A DNA stretch of 64,000 nt, taken from NCBI RefSeq assembly GCF_001467695.1, contig NZ_LNYE01000006.1:124001-188000 (forward strand), read 5' to 3'. Both the position numbers and the translations under genes were made by a program. Positions 28,732 to 38,207 of this stretch are shown here, piece after piece (position 1 is the stretch's first letter; each line of letters starts with the position of its first letter). Below the pieces are notes generated by a model that saw only the letters and a list, made by a program, of their open reading frames with translations, searched no databases and was not told the origin of the DNA. Origin of the DNA: Legionella gratiana. GTDB taxonomy: Bacteria; Pseudomonadota; Gammaproteobacteria; Legionellales; Legionellaceae.

Positions 28732-28744
28732 TATAAAACTTAAA

Positions 28745-29026
28745 CTAATCTCGAGTACCTACATACTTATCATCAAAGTAACGGCGCAATTTGGTTCTCA
28801 ATGTTCCGCGACTAATTCCCAGCATGATTGCAGCCCGCGATTGATTGTACTTGCAATGCTCCATAACCGCACGAAATAAAGGGGTCTCAATTTCTTCGAG
28901 AACAAACTGATATAAGTCAACAGGATCAGTTCCTTTAAGTTCTGAAAAGTATTTTTGCACTGAAAGAGTTACGCTTTCAGCCAGAGAAGCGGTGTTATCC
29001 ACTACTTCATTACTGATTGTTGTCAT
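28745..29026 (-). CDS. DNA-binding protein Fis
   Basis: This 93-residue nucleoid protein has a C-terminal helix-turn-helix (SRAAIMLGISRGTLRTKLRR) matching the Fis family, and an N-terminal beta-hairpin and helices for dimer formation. Fis bends DNA and regulates rRNA, virulence and growth-phase genes; Legionella genomes carry more than one Fis. The usual partner dusB is not next to it here. It has its own terminator. Confidence 0.93.
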   Translation of the reverse strand: MTTISNEVVDNTASLAESVTLSVQKYFSELKGTDPVDLYQFVLEEIETPLFRAVMEHCKYNQSRAAIMLGISRGTLRTKLRRYFDDKYVGTRD

Positions 29027-29206
29027 TATTATTAGCTCCTCTTTTTAAAAAAAGTATATTACCGAAACAAGCCACTTGAAACAAGGGCAGAACTAAAAAA
29101 AGCACATTAAAAATCAATATATAATATTCATTCTAAGTTTAAAAAGCTTTAATTAGATGTAGATTGCTTCTGCAAACTACATCTTCAAAAGTATTCTAGT
29201 TCCCTT

Positions 29207-30685
29207 CTAGAACTTCATCATTGAGGGATCATAAGGCTTACCATTAATTATAAATTTGCCCTGCTCTAAAGAGACTTCGATGATGTAATCTGTACCTTGA
29301 GCTATAATGAAACCAGATTGCTTTAATGCATTTAATTGTTTTTCAGTCTGCATATCAGCTAATTGCTCCGCAGTAGGTGTGGGTGCTGGCTGAGTGGTTT
29401 TAGCTGCAGGTTGATTAGTAGCTTGATTTGCCTGCAATTGTTGCATTAAGGTTTGTTGTAAATTAGGTTCTTTGGATAACTGCTGCATGATTGACTGTTT
29501 CATAATTTCTTTTACTGCTTCAGCAGGAACTTGCAATTTGGCTTTACCCTGAATTTTTTGCATCAATTCAAATGGATTAGAATTTTCTCCTTTAGGCAAA
29601 GTAATATACAGATTCCCTTCGATTTGTCCTTGAGGAATTTTGAAGCTGAGTTGAGATATTTCAAGCTCTGCACCCTTGCTGAATAGCTTAGGTAATTCCG
29701 GTAATAAAGCGAGCATCGCTTGTTGGCGTTGAACTTCATCACCATTTTGCATGGCTCGTGTCTGCTCATTGATTTTAGCTAATACATCAGCATCAAGATT
29801 TCTTAAAGCGATATCCAAATTTCCTGGACCATAATTCTGTCCATTGGCTAACATTGATTTTAAGCTAACATTAAAATGTGTATTAAAAAGATGTTGCTCA
29901 ATATCACTATCTGATTTAATAGCGAGATTATTAATCCCAAACATTTTTTGGTCTTTAACAAAAACATCAAAACTAGGTAAATTAAAGTTTGCATCACCTA
30001 AATACAGTCCAGCGGGTGTTTCATGCAAGTCATAATCACTTGACACCTTGCTTAAAGTAATTTTGGTATCGTCTTTAGTCGCATTCAATCCATCTAGAAC
30101 AACACTTCCTTTAACTTTCTTCACTCCAGAAGTCATGGTAGTACTAGAATTCATGCCTAACCATTCAAAGTTACCAGAACCATCTTTTGTAATTAATTTA
30201 AAGTTAGGAACATTAAACTCAACAGTGCTTTCATTAAGATAATTAACAAATATATATAAATCTAATTGTGGTTTTATTGATTCTTGAGTGAACTGTGCAT
30301 TAAATTGATCATTATATTGTGGCGGGAATGGGAAAACTGCTTCTGCATATCCGAATCCAAAACGTATATGATCATTAGCAACGATAACTGGGCCATGATG
30401 AATTGTTAATGGCATTTCTGTTCTATAATCTTGAGCAGGGATGGTTTGAGATTGACCATTAGCATCGGTTACAACACGCTCTGGTACATGTAAATGCCAT
30501 TTAATTTTGGCTTCAGAATTAAACAGTCCTCTATGGTATTGTTCTATATCCGCAGATAAGCCATTTGATTGATCAATTACTTTTATGGTCTTTCTGATTG
30601 ATTTTTCAGTAAGAGCACCCATACCATAATATCCGCCTAGAATTAGAACGGCCAGGATAATCACTAATCCTGCAAATTTTTTCAT
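29207..30685 (-). CDS. DUF945 (YdgA-like) family protein
   Basis: This 492-residue protein from the ATG at 30685, which has GGAG seven bases upstream, has a signal anchor MKKFAGLVIILAVLILGGYY and a long periplasmic part of beta-rich repeats. A Gln/Ala/Pro-rich linker (QQLQANQATNQPAAKTTQPA) precedes the C-terminal segment (IIAQGTDYIIEVSLEQGKF and INGKPYDP). It fits the DUF945/YdgA family of inner-membrane-anchored periplasmic proteins whose role is not well defined. A longer reading to 30751 lacks a ribosome site. Confidence 0.85.
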   Translation of the reverse strand: MKKFAGLVIILAVLILGGYYGMGALTEKSIRKTIKVIDQSNGLSADIEQYHRGLFNSEAKIKWHLHVPERVVTDANGQSQTIPAQDYRTEMPLTIHHGPVIVANDHIRFGFGYAEAVFPFPPQYNDQFNAQFTQESIKPQLDLYIFVNYLNESTVEFNVPNFKLITKDGSGNFEWLGMNSSTTMTSGVKKVKGSVVLDGLNATKDDTKITLSKVSSDYDLHETPAGLYLGDANFNLPSFDVFVKDQKMFGINNLAIKSDSDIEQHLFNTHFNVSLKSMLANGQNYGPGNLDIALRNLDADVLAKINEQTRAMQNGDEVQRQQAMLALLPELPKLFSKGAELEISQLSFKIPQGQIEGNLYITLPKGENSNPFELMQKIQGKAKLQVPAEAVKEIMKQSIMQQLSKEPNLQQTLMQQLQANQATNQPAAKTTQPAPTPTAEQLADMQTEKQLNALKQSGFIIAQGTDYIIEVSLEQGKFIINGKPYDPSMMKF

Positions 30686-30954
30686 TCTGTTCTCCATGTT
30701 ATTAATTCGCCTACAACAAACTGCAGTACGAAGTATAACAGCAAATAACATAGGAGTGCGATACGCTTATAAAAAAACAGTCCTATAGCCCGTTAACAAT
30801 TCGCTAGGCTAAGCCAAAAATGACATGATTTTAGAGGATTGAAGCGTAACATACACAAAATACATGCGTCTCGGAACGTATAAAATCACGCCATTTTGAC
30901 CTGGATGTAGCATGGTCCACAGGCCATAGTAACTTTGCAACAATCGATAAGCGA

Positions 30955-32250
30955 TTAAGTATGCTTTGTTGACGTGCAATAAGTTTCCTTAACCATAAGT
31001 GCCAATATCAATGCAATCAAAGAACAAATGGGTAATATCTTTAAACCAGCCTGGAAATCTGATAATAACAAGGTTTCAACATTATAGGCACGAGCCCCAG
31101 AAACCATATCAACTAAACGTCCTACCAAAGGCTGCAATAAAGCGCCAACAAAAATCGAAATCATATTAGTGAATGCGATTGAAGTTCCAATAACATTTCT
31201 ATCATGGATCTCAGTAGAAACTGCATAGGCAATAGCAACACCTGTGTTGGTAAGACCAAAAGCAAAAAACAATAAATAAGCTGAATTTTGGCTTAGTGTA
31301 GGACTATATACATATAAAGTTGTAAAAATCACGCCAAATATTGCTGAAAGAATCATTAGTGGTTTACGACGTCCCATTTTATCTGACAGCCAACCTGACA
31401 AAGGACCACTAATTCCCCAGCCTATAAAAATTAATCCAGTTGCGAAAGCTGCTGCATGTGCCCCTAATCCTCTACCAAATTGCAAATACGCAGGACCAAT
31501 TGCTTCACCAATAACAGCTGTTGGACCAAATAAAAATCCGGCATAGAGCGCGTTATACCAAGTTTGCTTGCACGATAATACAATTTTTAAGCTCTGCAAG
31601 ATACTCAATCGATTTATAGAACGCACCTCACTTCGATGTTCTCCTGGCTTATCTTGTACAAATTGATAGAGTAAAGCAGCAAGAGCAATAAATAGAAAAG
31701 CAATAATCAGCATGCTATGGCGCCATCCGACATTACTCACTAAAAAGGAAACGGGAGCTTCACCTGCTGCAGCACCTAACATTCCTAAGGCTTGGGTTAA
31801 CCCCGCCAGTAAACCTAACATTGTCGGTGGAAACCAAGAGGTCGCTAATCGGAGCGAACATACAAAAGCAAACGCAGCGCTAAAGCCTATGAGCATTCTA
31901 CCGATTGAGCCCATAAATAAACTTCCTGCTAAACCAAATACACAACAACCAAAAGCAGTAACTAAGGACATCACCGTAAGTAACCAACGAATACTTAAAC
32001 GATCTACGGTAAGTCCTACAGGAATTTGCATTAAAATATAGGGCACGTAAAAAGAAGCAGTTAATATCCCAAAACCCGCTTCATTAATTCCAAAATCAAT
32101 TTGTAAGTATCGATGCATTACTCCGGGAGCAACACGAGCCATATAATCTGAAAAATAAAACGCAGCGGCCAATCCCCAAACTAACCAAGCAAATCCCAGA
32201 TAATTCTTACGGTTATAGATTTCTACTTTAGATTCATGCATTTTGTTCAT
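30955..32250 (-). CDS. Major facilitator superfamily transporter
   Basis: This 431-residue protein has twelve predicted membrane helices. The loop motif SGWLSDKMGRRKPL lies between helices of the second half, and FYFSDYMARVAPGVMH is in helix 1. It is of the anion/sugar-phosphate or organic-acid symporter type. Legionella expands such MFS proteins for nutrient uptake in host cells, but no substrate can be read from this sequence. It stands alone. Confidence 0.88.
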   Translation of the reverse strand: MNKMHESKVEIYNRKNYLGFAWLVWGLAAAFYFSDYMARVAPGVMHRYLQIDFGINEAGFGILTASFYVPYILMQIPVGLTVDRLSIRWLLTVMSLVTAFGCCVFGLAGSLFMGSIGRMLIGFSAAFAFVCSLRLATSWFPPTMLGLLAGLTQALGMLGAAAGEAPVSFLVSNVGWRHSMLIIAFLFIALAALLYQFVQDKPGEHRSEVRSINRLSILQSLKIVLSCKQTWYNALYAGFLFGPTAVIGEAIGPAYLQFGRGLGAHAAAFATGLIFIGWGISGPLSGWLSDKMGRRKPLMILSAIFGVIFTTLYVYSPTLSQNSAYLLFFAFGLTNTGVAIAYAVSTEIHDRNVIGTSIAFTNMISIFVGALLQPLVGRLVDMVSGARAYNVETLLLSDFQAGLKILPICSLIALILALMVKETYCTSTKHT

Positions 32251-32532
32251 AAATTCTCTATCTTAATAAAAATTCTAATTCGCTTTGTTTCATCGAAGGG
32301 TTATTAACCGCATTGGTATATCAAAAAGCAAAGCTCCATTTCCGGGCCATTAATATTTCCTACTAATGCTAGAACATTGATTGTAGTATAAATATCAATA
32401 AGCCCCAATATTTATACAAAAATGAGCAAAAAATCTGCAAAGCAAGGATCACATTATACTGCTGTTGTCATTTATTTCAACACATAGTTTGATTTCTTTT
32501 GTATTCATCCTAGTTCTTCTATAGGCAAGGAG
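32251..32532. other. AT-rich intergenic stretch
   Basis: About 280 bases lie between the MFS start and the promoter of the SseB-like gene. It must contain the MFS promoter and shows no gene. I see no repeat of the dispersed families here. Confidence 0.5.
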
Positions 32533-32561
32533 TTACTCTATATATAGAATAGGGGTATAAT
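32533..32561 (+). promoter_or_regulatory. Predicted promoter of the SseB-like gene
   Basis: A perfect -10 TATAAT (32556-32561) is preceded by TTACTC 17 bases upstream as a moderate -35. A small palindrome tctatatatagaat lies in the spacer. The start codon at 32595 would be about 30 bases downstream of the start site. Confidence 0.45.
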
Positions 32562-32594
32562 CAATTGCGGTTATTAATTTTTTTAAGGCTAAAA

Positions 32595-32984
32595 ATGAAT
32601 GCTCTTGATCTTGCAATAAAAGAAGCACTTCTTTCTGCAGGAACCACGAAAGAGGCCAATAAGGCTTATCTTGAGTTTATTAAAGCTAATTTTATCATTC
32701 CAATAGAACAAAGCGCTGAAAATGAAGCTCCTAGGGTTCTATTTTTGCAAGAGAATGAGCATATTTTTTTGCCTGTGTTTACTGAAATGAGTTATCTTAA
32801 TTCATGGGCTTCTGACATTGCTGCAGAAATCAAATTGCTCAAATTATCTGGAGTGGATTTACTTAAAGGGATTGGTGATAATGTTACTGTGTGTCTCAAT
32901 ATAGGCAGTGATATATATAAAGAATTTAATCCTTCTGAAATTACGCGTATGCGTTCAACTGTATTAAAATTATTCAAAAAATAA
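32595..32984 (+). CDS. SseB-like N-terminal domain protein
   Basis: This 129-residue protein from the ATG at 32595 has AAGG six bases upstream; an upstream TTG would add ten residues. It carries MNALDLAIKEALLSAGTTKE, FIIPIE, VLFLQENEHIFLPVFTEMSY and LLKGIGDNVTVCLNIGSDIY. The order (short helix, IPI, value/F-P-VFT, G-x-x-L-x-INP-like end) matches SseB N-terminal domain proteins. Their biochemical role is not settled. It is a single gene. Confidence 0.7.
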   Translation: MNALDLAIKEALLSAGTTKEANKAYLEFIKANFIIPIEQSAENEAPRVLFLQENEHIFLPVFTEMSYLNSWASDIAAEIKLLKLSGVDLLKGIGDNVTVCLNIGSDIYKEFNPSEITRMRSTVLKLFKK

Positions 32985-33134
32985 TTCAATATTTAATTAG
33001 AAAGTACCTATTCATCTGCCTCGTAGGATTGTATTTCCTTCTCCCTAAAGGGAGAAGAGAAACATGGATTCATTAACAACACTACATAAATAGGTGAATT
33101 TTGCTCTTTAGACTGGAATATCGATTTCCTAAAA

Positions 33135-33509
33135 TTAGGCTACTAACTCAAATAATTGATATCCAACTAATGCTGAAGCTGCTATAGCACCACTAATTTC
33201 AATAACAAGTGATAAAAAACTATGCTTATGACAATAAACTTGATCATTTGCAGCAACTTCATTTTTTACAGTAAATACTTCTGGAGTCTCAGAGTTTAAT
33301 TCGAAGAGAGGTTGCTCTCCTTCCATTGCATCCCACCAACCCTCTAACCAATGTTCCGCTTGTTGACTACCTTGCTGGAAAGGATTATCTTCTTCTGCTA
33401 CGTCAGCAAGAGCGCATTCGTATCCAAATGCGTAGCTGTCTTCATAACTTGGATGATCAATGTTAAAACGCAATTTAATATGTGGTAGTAAGGCTGTTAT
33501 GTCGTTCAT
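33135..33509 (-). CDS. Small protein with RMF-like segment, possible LetE
   Basis: This 124-residue protein has, at about 26-64, YAFGYECALADVAEEDNPFQ, then HWLEGWWDAMEGE. This has the order of ribosome modulation factor (GY-x-A, CPYQ-like, WL-GGW-x-AM). A hydrophobic helix at 98-123 (LVIEISGAIAASALVGYQL) suggests a membrane tail, which RMF lacks. Legionella has a small transmission regulator called LetE of similar size; the match is from memory, so I give no symbol. It could link stationary-phase ribosome control to the membrane. Confidence 0.65.
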   Translation of the reverse strand: MNDITALLPHIKLRFNIDHPSYEDSYAFGYECALADVAEEDNPFQQGSQQAEHWLEGWWDAMEGEQPLFELNSETPEVFTVKNEVAANDQVYCHKHSFLSLVIEISGAIAASALVGYQLFELVA

Positions 33510-34005
33510 GATTGTACCCTCTATTTATGTATTCAGTATATTCGCAATACTGTAAATAATTTCTACATTTAAAACAATTTTACGACTTTAAGTTAACGCT
33601 TATTTACCAATTCAAAACATTTACTCATTCTTGACAATTTTTTTATTTGCTAGAAAACAACACTTTATTTTTATATTTCTGTATTATTAGATGCAATTTA
33701 TGGGCCAACTTTTTTTGCATTTTAAAAAAACAAAAAAAGTAGAAGAAGGACAAAAAGAGGGATTAAATATAAATATGTGATGTAAATTTACTTTTTGCCG
33801 GCAAATTTTGCCATCGTTCTAAAAAGTAAAAGATAACGGAGACTGATGAATCATATTTCGTTCAGCGGGTATGCTTGCCTCTTGGTGAGCGGTGGCATTT
33901 GAGGCGTGAACGCGCTTACTACGATGAGGGCAGGTTCAACCTGAGCCAACCATGGCCGTCTCTGATAGGGCATGAAATTGGGCGAGGCCAAACGCTTTGT
34001 TAGAA
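33510..34005. other. Gene-free stretch with a repeat fragment
   Basis: This is about 500 bases. The first part is very AT-rich and likely holds the promoter of the RMF-like gene. At about 33860-33895 the piece cgttcagcgggtatgcttg matches cgttcaggggtatgcttt at about 8561 in the composite repeat. The GC-richer part at 33870-34000 has a 60-residue minus-strand frame of no recognisable content, which I take as repeat-derived. Confidence 0.5.
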
Positions 34006-34653
34006 TTATGGTGCTAACCGATGATGTTTCCATTGTCCATCTTGCTGAAAATACTGGATTCGATCATGCAACCGATTATCTCTTCCTTGCCAAAATTCTA
34101 TTTGGTCAGGAATAATCATGTATCCGCCCCAATAAGTTGGACGTACAATAGGTTTTTGACCATGCCTTTCGATTAATTCATTTAAGGCATTTTCTAATGA
34201 TTGCCTATCCTTAATCTCATGACTTTGTGGTGATATAATTGCGCTAAATTGACTTTTAATTGGTCTTGATAAGAAATAAAGATCAGATTGCTTCTGATCA
34301 ACCTGCTTGACTTGACCACGGACTCTAACCTGTCTAGCCATTTGCGGCCAATAAAAATTAAGTGCGGCATATGGGTTTACTTTGATCTGTTCCGCTTTTG
34401 TACTTTGATAGTTCGTATAAAAAATAAAATTGCCTTCTACCAAACCTTTTAACAAAACGACTCTAGAATCAGGACAACCTTTATCATCTACCGTAGACAA
34501 AACCATCGCAGTAGGATCATTTTTTTCATTTTTAAGAACATCTTCAAACCATTGCATAAATTGCACTATTGGATCATCAGGAAGTAATTCTTCGCTTAAA
34601 TTCAGTTCTCCATATTCACGTCTTATATCTGCAATGCTTCGAAAATTTGTCAT
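34006..34653 (-). CDS. Pyridoxamine 5'-phosphate oxidase PdxH
   Basis: This 215-residue FMN enzyme from the ATG at 34653 ([15 protein letters not shown]) oxidises pyridoxine or pyridoxamine phosphate to pyridoxal phosphate. It has [22 protein letters not shown] (FMN binding), [12 protein letters not shown] and the C-terminal dimerisation stretch [13 protein letters not shown], ending in RLAP, all diagnostic. An upstream in-frame ATG at 34665 adds four residues. Confidence 0.96.
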   Translation of the reverse strand: MTNFRSIADIRREYGELNLSEELLPDDPIVQFMQWFEDVLKNEKNDPTAMVLSTVDDKGCPDSRVVLLKGLVEGNFIFYTNYQSTKAEQIKVNPYAALNFYWPQMARQVRVRGQVKQVDQKQSDLYFLSRPIKSQFSAIISPQSHEIKDRQSLENALNELIERHGQKPIVRPTYWGGYMIIPDQIEFWQGRDNRLHDRIQYFQQDGQWKHHRLAP

Positions 34654-34754
34654 GAAATACCACATAAAGTAGCCAGGTAAAATATACCTGAATGCTCTGA
34701 TTTATAATAAAAACAGTCTGGATAATCATTCAATCATCCAGACTATTTCCTCAT

Positions 34755-35633
34755 CTATTTCCAACCAGTTACTTCCGCTACTGCGTCACCTAGATCAGCT
34801 GGAGAGCGTACTGTTCTCACGCCTGCTGCTTCTAACGCGGCATATTTTTCAGCAGCAGTTCCTTTACCACCTGAAATAATTGCACCCGCATGTCCCATAC
34901 GTTTACCTGCTGGAGCAGTAACACCTGCAATATAAGAAACTACGGGCTTACTCACATGTGACTTAATATACTCAGCCGCTTCTTCTTCTGCCGAGCCGCC
35001 AATTTCACCAACCATAATAATCGCTTGTGTTTTTGGATCTTGTTCGAATAAAGCTAAGGCATCAATAAAATTGGTACCAGGAATAGGATCGCCTCCAATA
35101 CCAATACAGGTACTTTGGCCAAAGCCTTTATCTGTAGTTTGTTTTACTGCTTCATAAGTTAATGTACCAGAGCGTGATACAATTCCAACTTTTCCAGGTA
35201 AATGGATTGAGCCCGGCATGATTCCAATTTTGCACTCGCCCGGTGTAATAATTCCAGGGCAATTAGGACCAATTAAACGTGCTTGAGTGTTATTTTCCAA
35301 ATATACTTTTACCTGTAACATATCTAATACAGGGACTCCTTCAGTAATACAAACGATTAATTGAATCCCTGCATCTGCGGCTTCTAAAATTGAATCTTTA
35401 CAAAATGGAGCCGGAACATAAATCACACTCGCGTCTGCTTTGGTTTCTTCAACTGCTTCTCGCATCGTATTAAATACTGGCAAACCTAAATGCATTTGCC
35501 CACCTTTCCCGGGCGTCACACCACCAACCATACGTGTACCATAAGCAATTGCTTGTTCTGAATGATAAGTTCCCTGCTTTCCAGTAAAACCTTGACACAG
35601 TACTTTAGTCTGTTTATTAACTAATACACTCAT
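34755..35633 (-). CDS. Succinyl-CoA synthetase alpha subunit
   Basis: This 292-residue subunit has the CoA-binding [15 protein letters not shown], the [20 protein letters not shown] segment, and the phosphohistidine in [17 protein letters not shown]. With SucC it makes succinate and ATP or GTP from succinyl-CoA. It is the last gene of the sdh-suc operon, 22 bases after sucC. Confidence 0.97.
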   Translation of the reverse strand: MSVLVNKQTKVLCQGFTGKQGTYHSEQAIAYGTRMVGGVTPGKGGQMHLGLPVFNTMREAVEETKADASVIYVPAPFCKDSILEAADAGIQLIVCITEGVPVLDMLQVKVYLENNTQARLIGPNCPGIITPGECKIGIMPGSIHLPGKVGIVSRSGTLTYEAVKQTTDKGFGQSTCIGIGGDPIPGTNFIDALALFEQDPKTQAIIMVGEIGGSAEEEAAEYIKSHVSKPVVSYIAGVTAPAGKRMGHAGAIISGGKGTAAEKYAALEAAGVRTVRSPADLGDAVAEVTGWK

Positions 35634-35655
35634 TGTTAACCTCGAAAATTAGTAA

Positions 35656-36816
35656 TTAAGCAACAGCCGCCACGATCTTCTTTGCAGCATCAGTTAAACT
35701 GGTTGCAGCAATTACATTCAAATCACTTTTATTTAAAATATCAGCACCTAGTTGTGCATTATTGCCCTCAAGACGTACTACCACAGGAATTTTTACATCA
35801 ACTTCTTTCACTGCAGCTAGAATACCATCAGCGATGAGGTCACAACGAACAATACCACCAAAAATATTAACTAAAATTCCTTTGACTTTTTCATCAGATA
35901 CAATAATTTTCAGTGCTTCGCTCACTCGCTCCTTAGTAGCACCACCGCCTACATCCAGGAAGTTTGCTGGATCGCCACCGTGAAGTTTAATCACATCCAT
36001 AGTCGCCATAGCTAAGCCGGCCCCATTCACCATACAACCAATAGTTCCATCAAGAGGAATATAATTTAATTCCCAGTCGCTCGCGCGATTTTCCCGCTCG
36101 TCTTCTTGTGTTGTATCACGCAAGCTCTTTAATTGAGGTTGACGATATAATGCATTACCGTCAATATTAATTTTTCCATCCAAACAAATTAATTGTCCTG
36201 ATTGAGTCACTACGAGTGGGTTTATTTCCAATAAGCTCAAATCACATTCAACAAACATTTTCCCCAGTCCTATCATCAAATGAGTGAACTGCTTGATCTG
36301 ATCATCGTGTAAACCTAATTTAAACCCTGCTTCGCGGCACTGAAAAGGCATAACCCCAACTAAAGGATCTACAACTATTTTGAAAATTTTCTCAGGGGTT
36401 TCTTCTGCAACTTTTTCAATCTCAACGCCCCCCTCTGTAGAAGCCATCATTACTACTCGACGGGTAGCACGATCAACAACGGCACCAAGATATAATTCTC
36501 TGCCTATATCACACGTTTCTTCGATAAGTACAGCATTAACAGGTTGTCCATGTGCATCGGTTTGGTAAGTTACCAGACGAGTTCCTAATAATGATTTCAC
36601 TGTAGCCGCTAATTCATCTTTATTAGCTACTACTTTGACTCCACCTGCTTTTCCTCTTCCTCCAGCATGAACTTGTGCTTTAACAACCCAACGATTTGTC
36701 GCTAATTGAGATGCTACTTGTAATGCATCCTCCACATTATAAGCAACTTGGCCATTTGGAACGGGTAAATTGTATTTTGCAAACAATTGTTTGGCTTGGT
36801 ATTCATGTAAATTCAT
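35656..36816 (-). CDS. Succinyl-CoA synthetase beta subunit
   Basis: This 386-residue subunit from the ATG at 36816 ([20 protein letters not shown]) has AAAGGTAATTGC upstream; a longer reading to 36855 lacks support. It has an ATP-grasp domain ([17 protein letters not shown]) and the C-terminal [19 protein letters not shown] and [10 protein letters not shown]. The length matches the family. It lies 56 bases after sucB. Confidence 0.97.
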   Translation of the reverse strand: MNLHEYQAKQLFAKYNLPVPNGQVAYNVEDALQVASQLATNRWVVKAQVHAGGRGKAGGVKVVANKDELAATVKSLLGTRLVTYQTDAHGQPVNAVLIEETCDIGRELYLGAVVDRATRRVVMMASTEGGVEIEKVAEETPEKIFKIVVDPLVGVMPFQCREAGFKLGLHDDQIKQFTHLMIGLGKMFVECDLSLLEINPLVVTQSGQLICLDGKINIDGNALYRQPQLKSLRDTTQEDERENRASDWELNYIPLDGTIGCMVNGAGLAMATMDVIKLHGGDPANFLDVGGGATKERVSEALKIIVSDEKVKGILVNIFGGIVRCDLIADGILAAVKEVDVKIPVVVRLEGNNAQLGADILNKSDLNVIAATSLTDAAKKIVAAVA

Positions 36817-36872
36817 TGCAATTACCTTTCTAAAAAAAGTAAAATTCATCAGCACATAAGTGTAAATGAAAC

Positions 36873-38102
36873 TTAAACATTAAGTAAAAGACGAGCAGGA
36901 TCTTCCAACAGCTCTTTCACACTCACCAAAAATTGGACTGAATCTTTACCATCTATTAAACGATGATCGTAAGACAAAGCCACATACATCATAGGACGAA
37001 TCACAATTTGTCCTTTTTCCACTACAGGTCTATCTTCAATCTTATGCATACCTAAAATACCTGTTTGTGGGGGATTAATGATTGGAGTAGCTAATAAAGA
37101 GCCAAACACTCCACCATTAGTAATAGTAAACGTACCGCCTTGCATGTCTTCCATAGCTAACTTGCCTTGTCTGGCTTTTGTTGCAGCATCATTAATTGCT
37201 GATTCAACATTTGCCATGCTCATTTGATCGGCATCACGAATTACTGGCACCACTAACCCTCTATCAGTAGATACTGCAATACCAATATCATAAAAGCCAT
37301 GATACACCACATCTTGGCCATCTATAGAGGCATTTACTTCCGGAAAGCGCTTTAAAGACTCAACGACTGCTTTAGTGAAAAAAGACATAAACCCAAGTTT
37401 TACCCCATGTTTTTTCTCAAAGCTGTCTTTATATTGAGAACGCAAGTCCATTACTGCTTTTAAATTGATCTCATTAAACGTAGTAAGCATAGCTGCATTA
37501 TGCTGTGCTGCTAATAAGCGCTCTGCAATTTTAGCTCTCAATCGCGTCATTGGAACACGACGTTCTTCACGTAACCCCATCGGCGCTCGTGTTGTTTGTT
37601 CTTTTTTATTTTCTGCAAGACTTGATGATTTTTCTCTGTTCGATTCTATATATGCAAGAACATCCTCTTTAGTAATTCGACCTTCTTTACCACTACCCTG
37701 AATTTGTCCTGGCTGAAGATCATGTTCTGCCATCATTCGCCTTACTACAGGACTTGTTGATTTATCTTCTTTGGCACTCACTCTTTCTTCCGCAGAGTCG
37801 CTCTTCTCAGTTTTCTTTTCTTCTTTGGATTCAGCCTTTTTCTCTTCTTTAGCTTCAGCTGCATCACTTTCTTTTATTTTTGCAAGCAACTGGCCAGAAC
37901 GTACGGTGTCTCCCTCTTGAAACATGATGTCGCTAAGTATCCCATCCATTGGAGCTGGAACTTCAAGAACCACTTTATCTGTTTCTAGATCCAATAAATT
38001 TTCATCACGAGTAACTTTATCACCTACTTTTTTATGCCATGCAGCCACTGTTGCATCAGCAACTGATTCAGGCAAAACAGGTACTTTGACTTCGATAGAC
38101 AT
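36873..38102 (-). CDS. 2-oxoglutarate dehydrogenase E2 (dihydrolipoyl succinyltransferase)
   Basis: This 409-residue enzyme has an N-terminal lipoyl domain with the lipoylated lysine in [13 protein letters not shown] Lys/Glu-rich linker (about 80-115) is followed by a peripheral-subunit-binding domain ([20 protein letters not shown]). The catalytic domain ends with [16 protein letters not shown], the active-site histidine. It transfers the succinyl group to CoA. It lies 105 bases after sucA. Confidence 0.97.
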   Translation of the reverse strand: MSIEVKVPVLPESVADATVAAWHKKVGDKVTRDENLLDLETDKVVLEVPAPMDGILSDIMFQEGDTVRSGQLLAKIKESDAAEAKEEKKAESKEEKKTEKSDSAEERVSAKEDKSTSPVVRRMMAEHDLQPGQIQGSGKEGRITKEDVLAYIESNREKSSSLAENKKEQTTRAPMGLREERRVPMTRLRAKIAERLLAAQHNAAMLTTFNEINLKAVMDLRSQYKDSFEKKHGVKLGFMSFFTKAVVESLKRFPEVNASIDGQDVVYHGFYDIGIAVSTDRGLVVPVIRDADQMSMANVESAINDAATKARQGKLAMEDMQGGTFTITNGGVFGSLLATPIINPPQTGILGMHKIEDRPVVEKGQIVIRPMMYVALSYDHRLIDGKDSVQFLVSVKELLEDPARLLLNV

Positions 38103-38207
38103 GGTTATACCTTCTTATTTTATTAGAGTCTGTTAAACCCTAGATTCATTAACAAATTGTAGCTGGAGAAAGCAATGCTTTAATCCAGACTACGATAAAA
38201 CGCAAAC

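Noticed and set aside
33851-34033. A 60-residue minus-strand frame before pdxH
   Set aside because: It overlaps the pdxH stop and a dispersed repeat piece, with no recognisable content or ribosome site.
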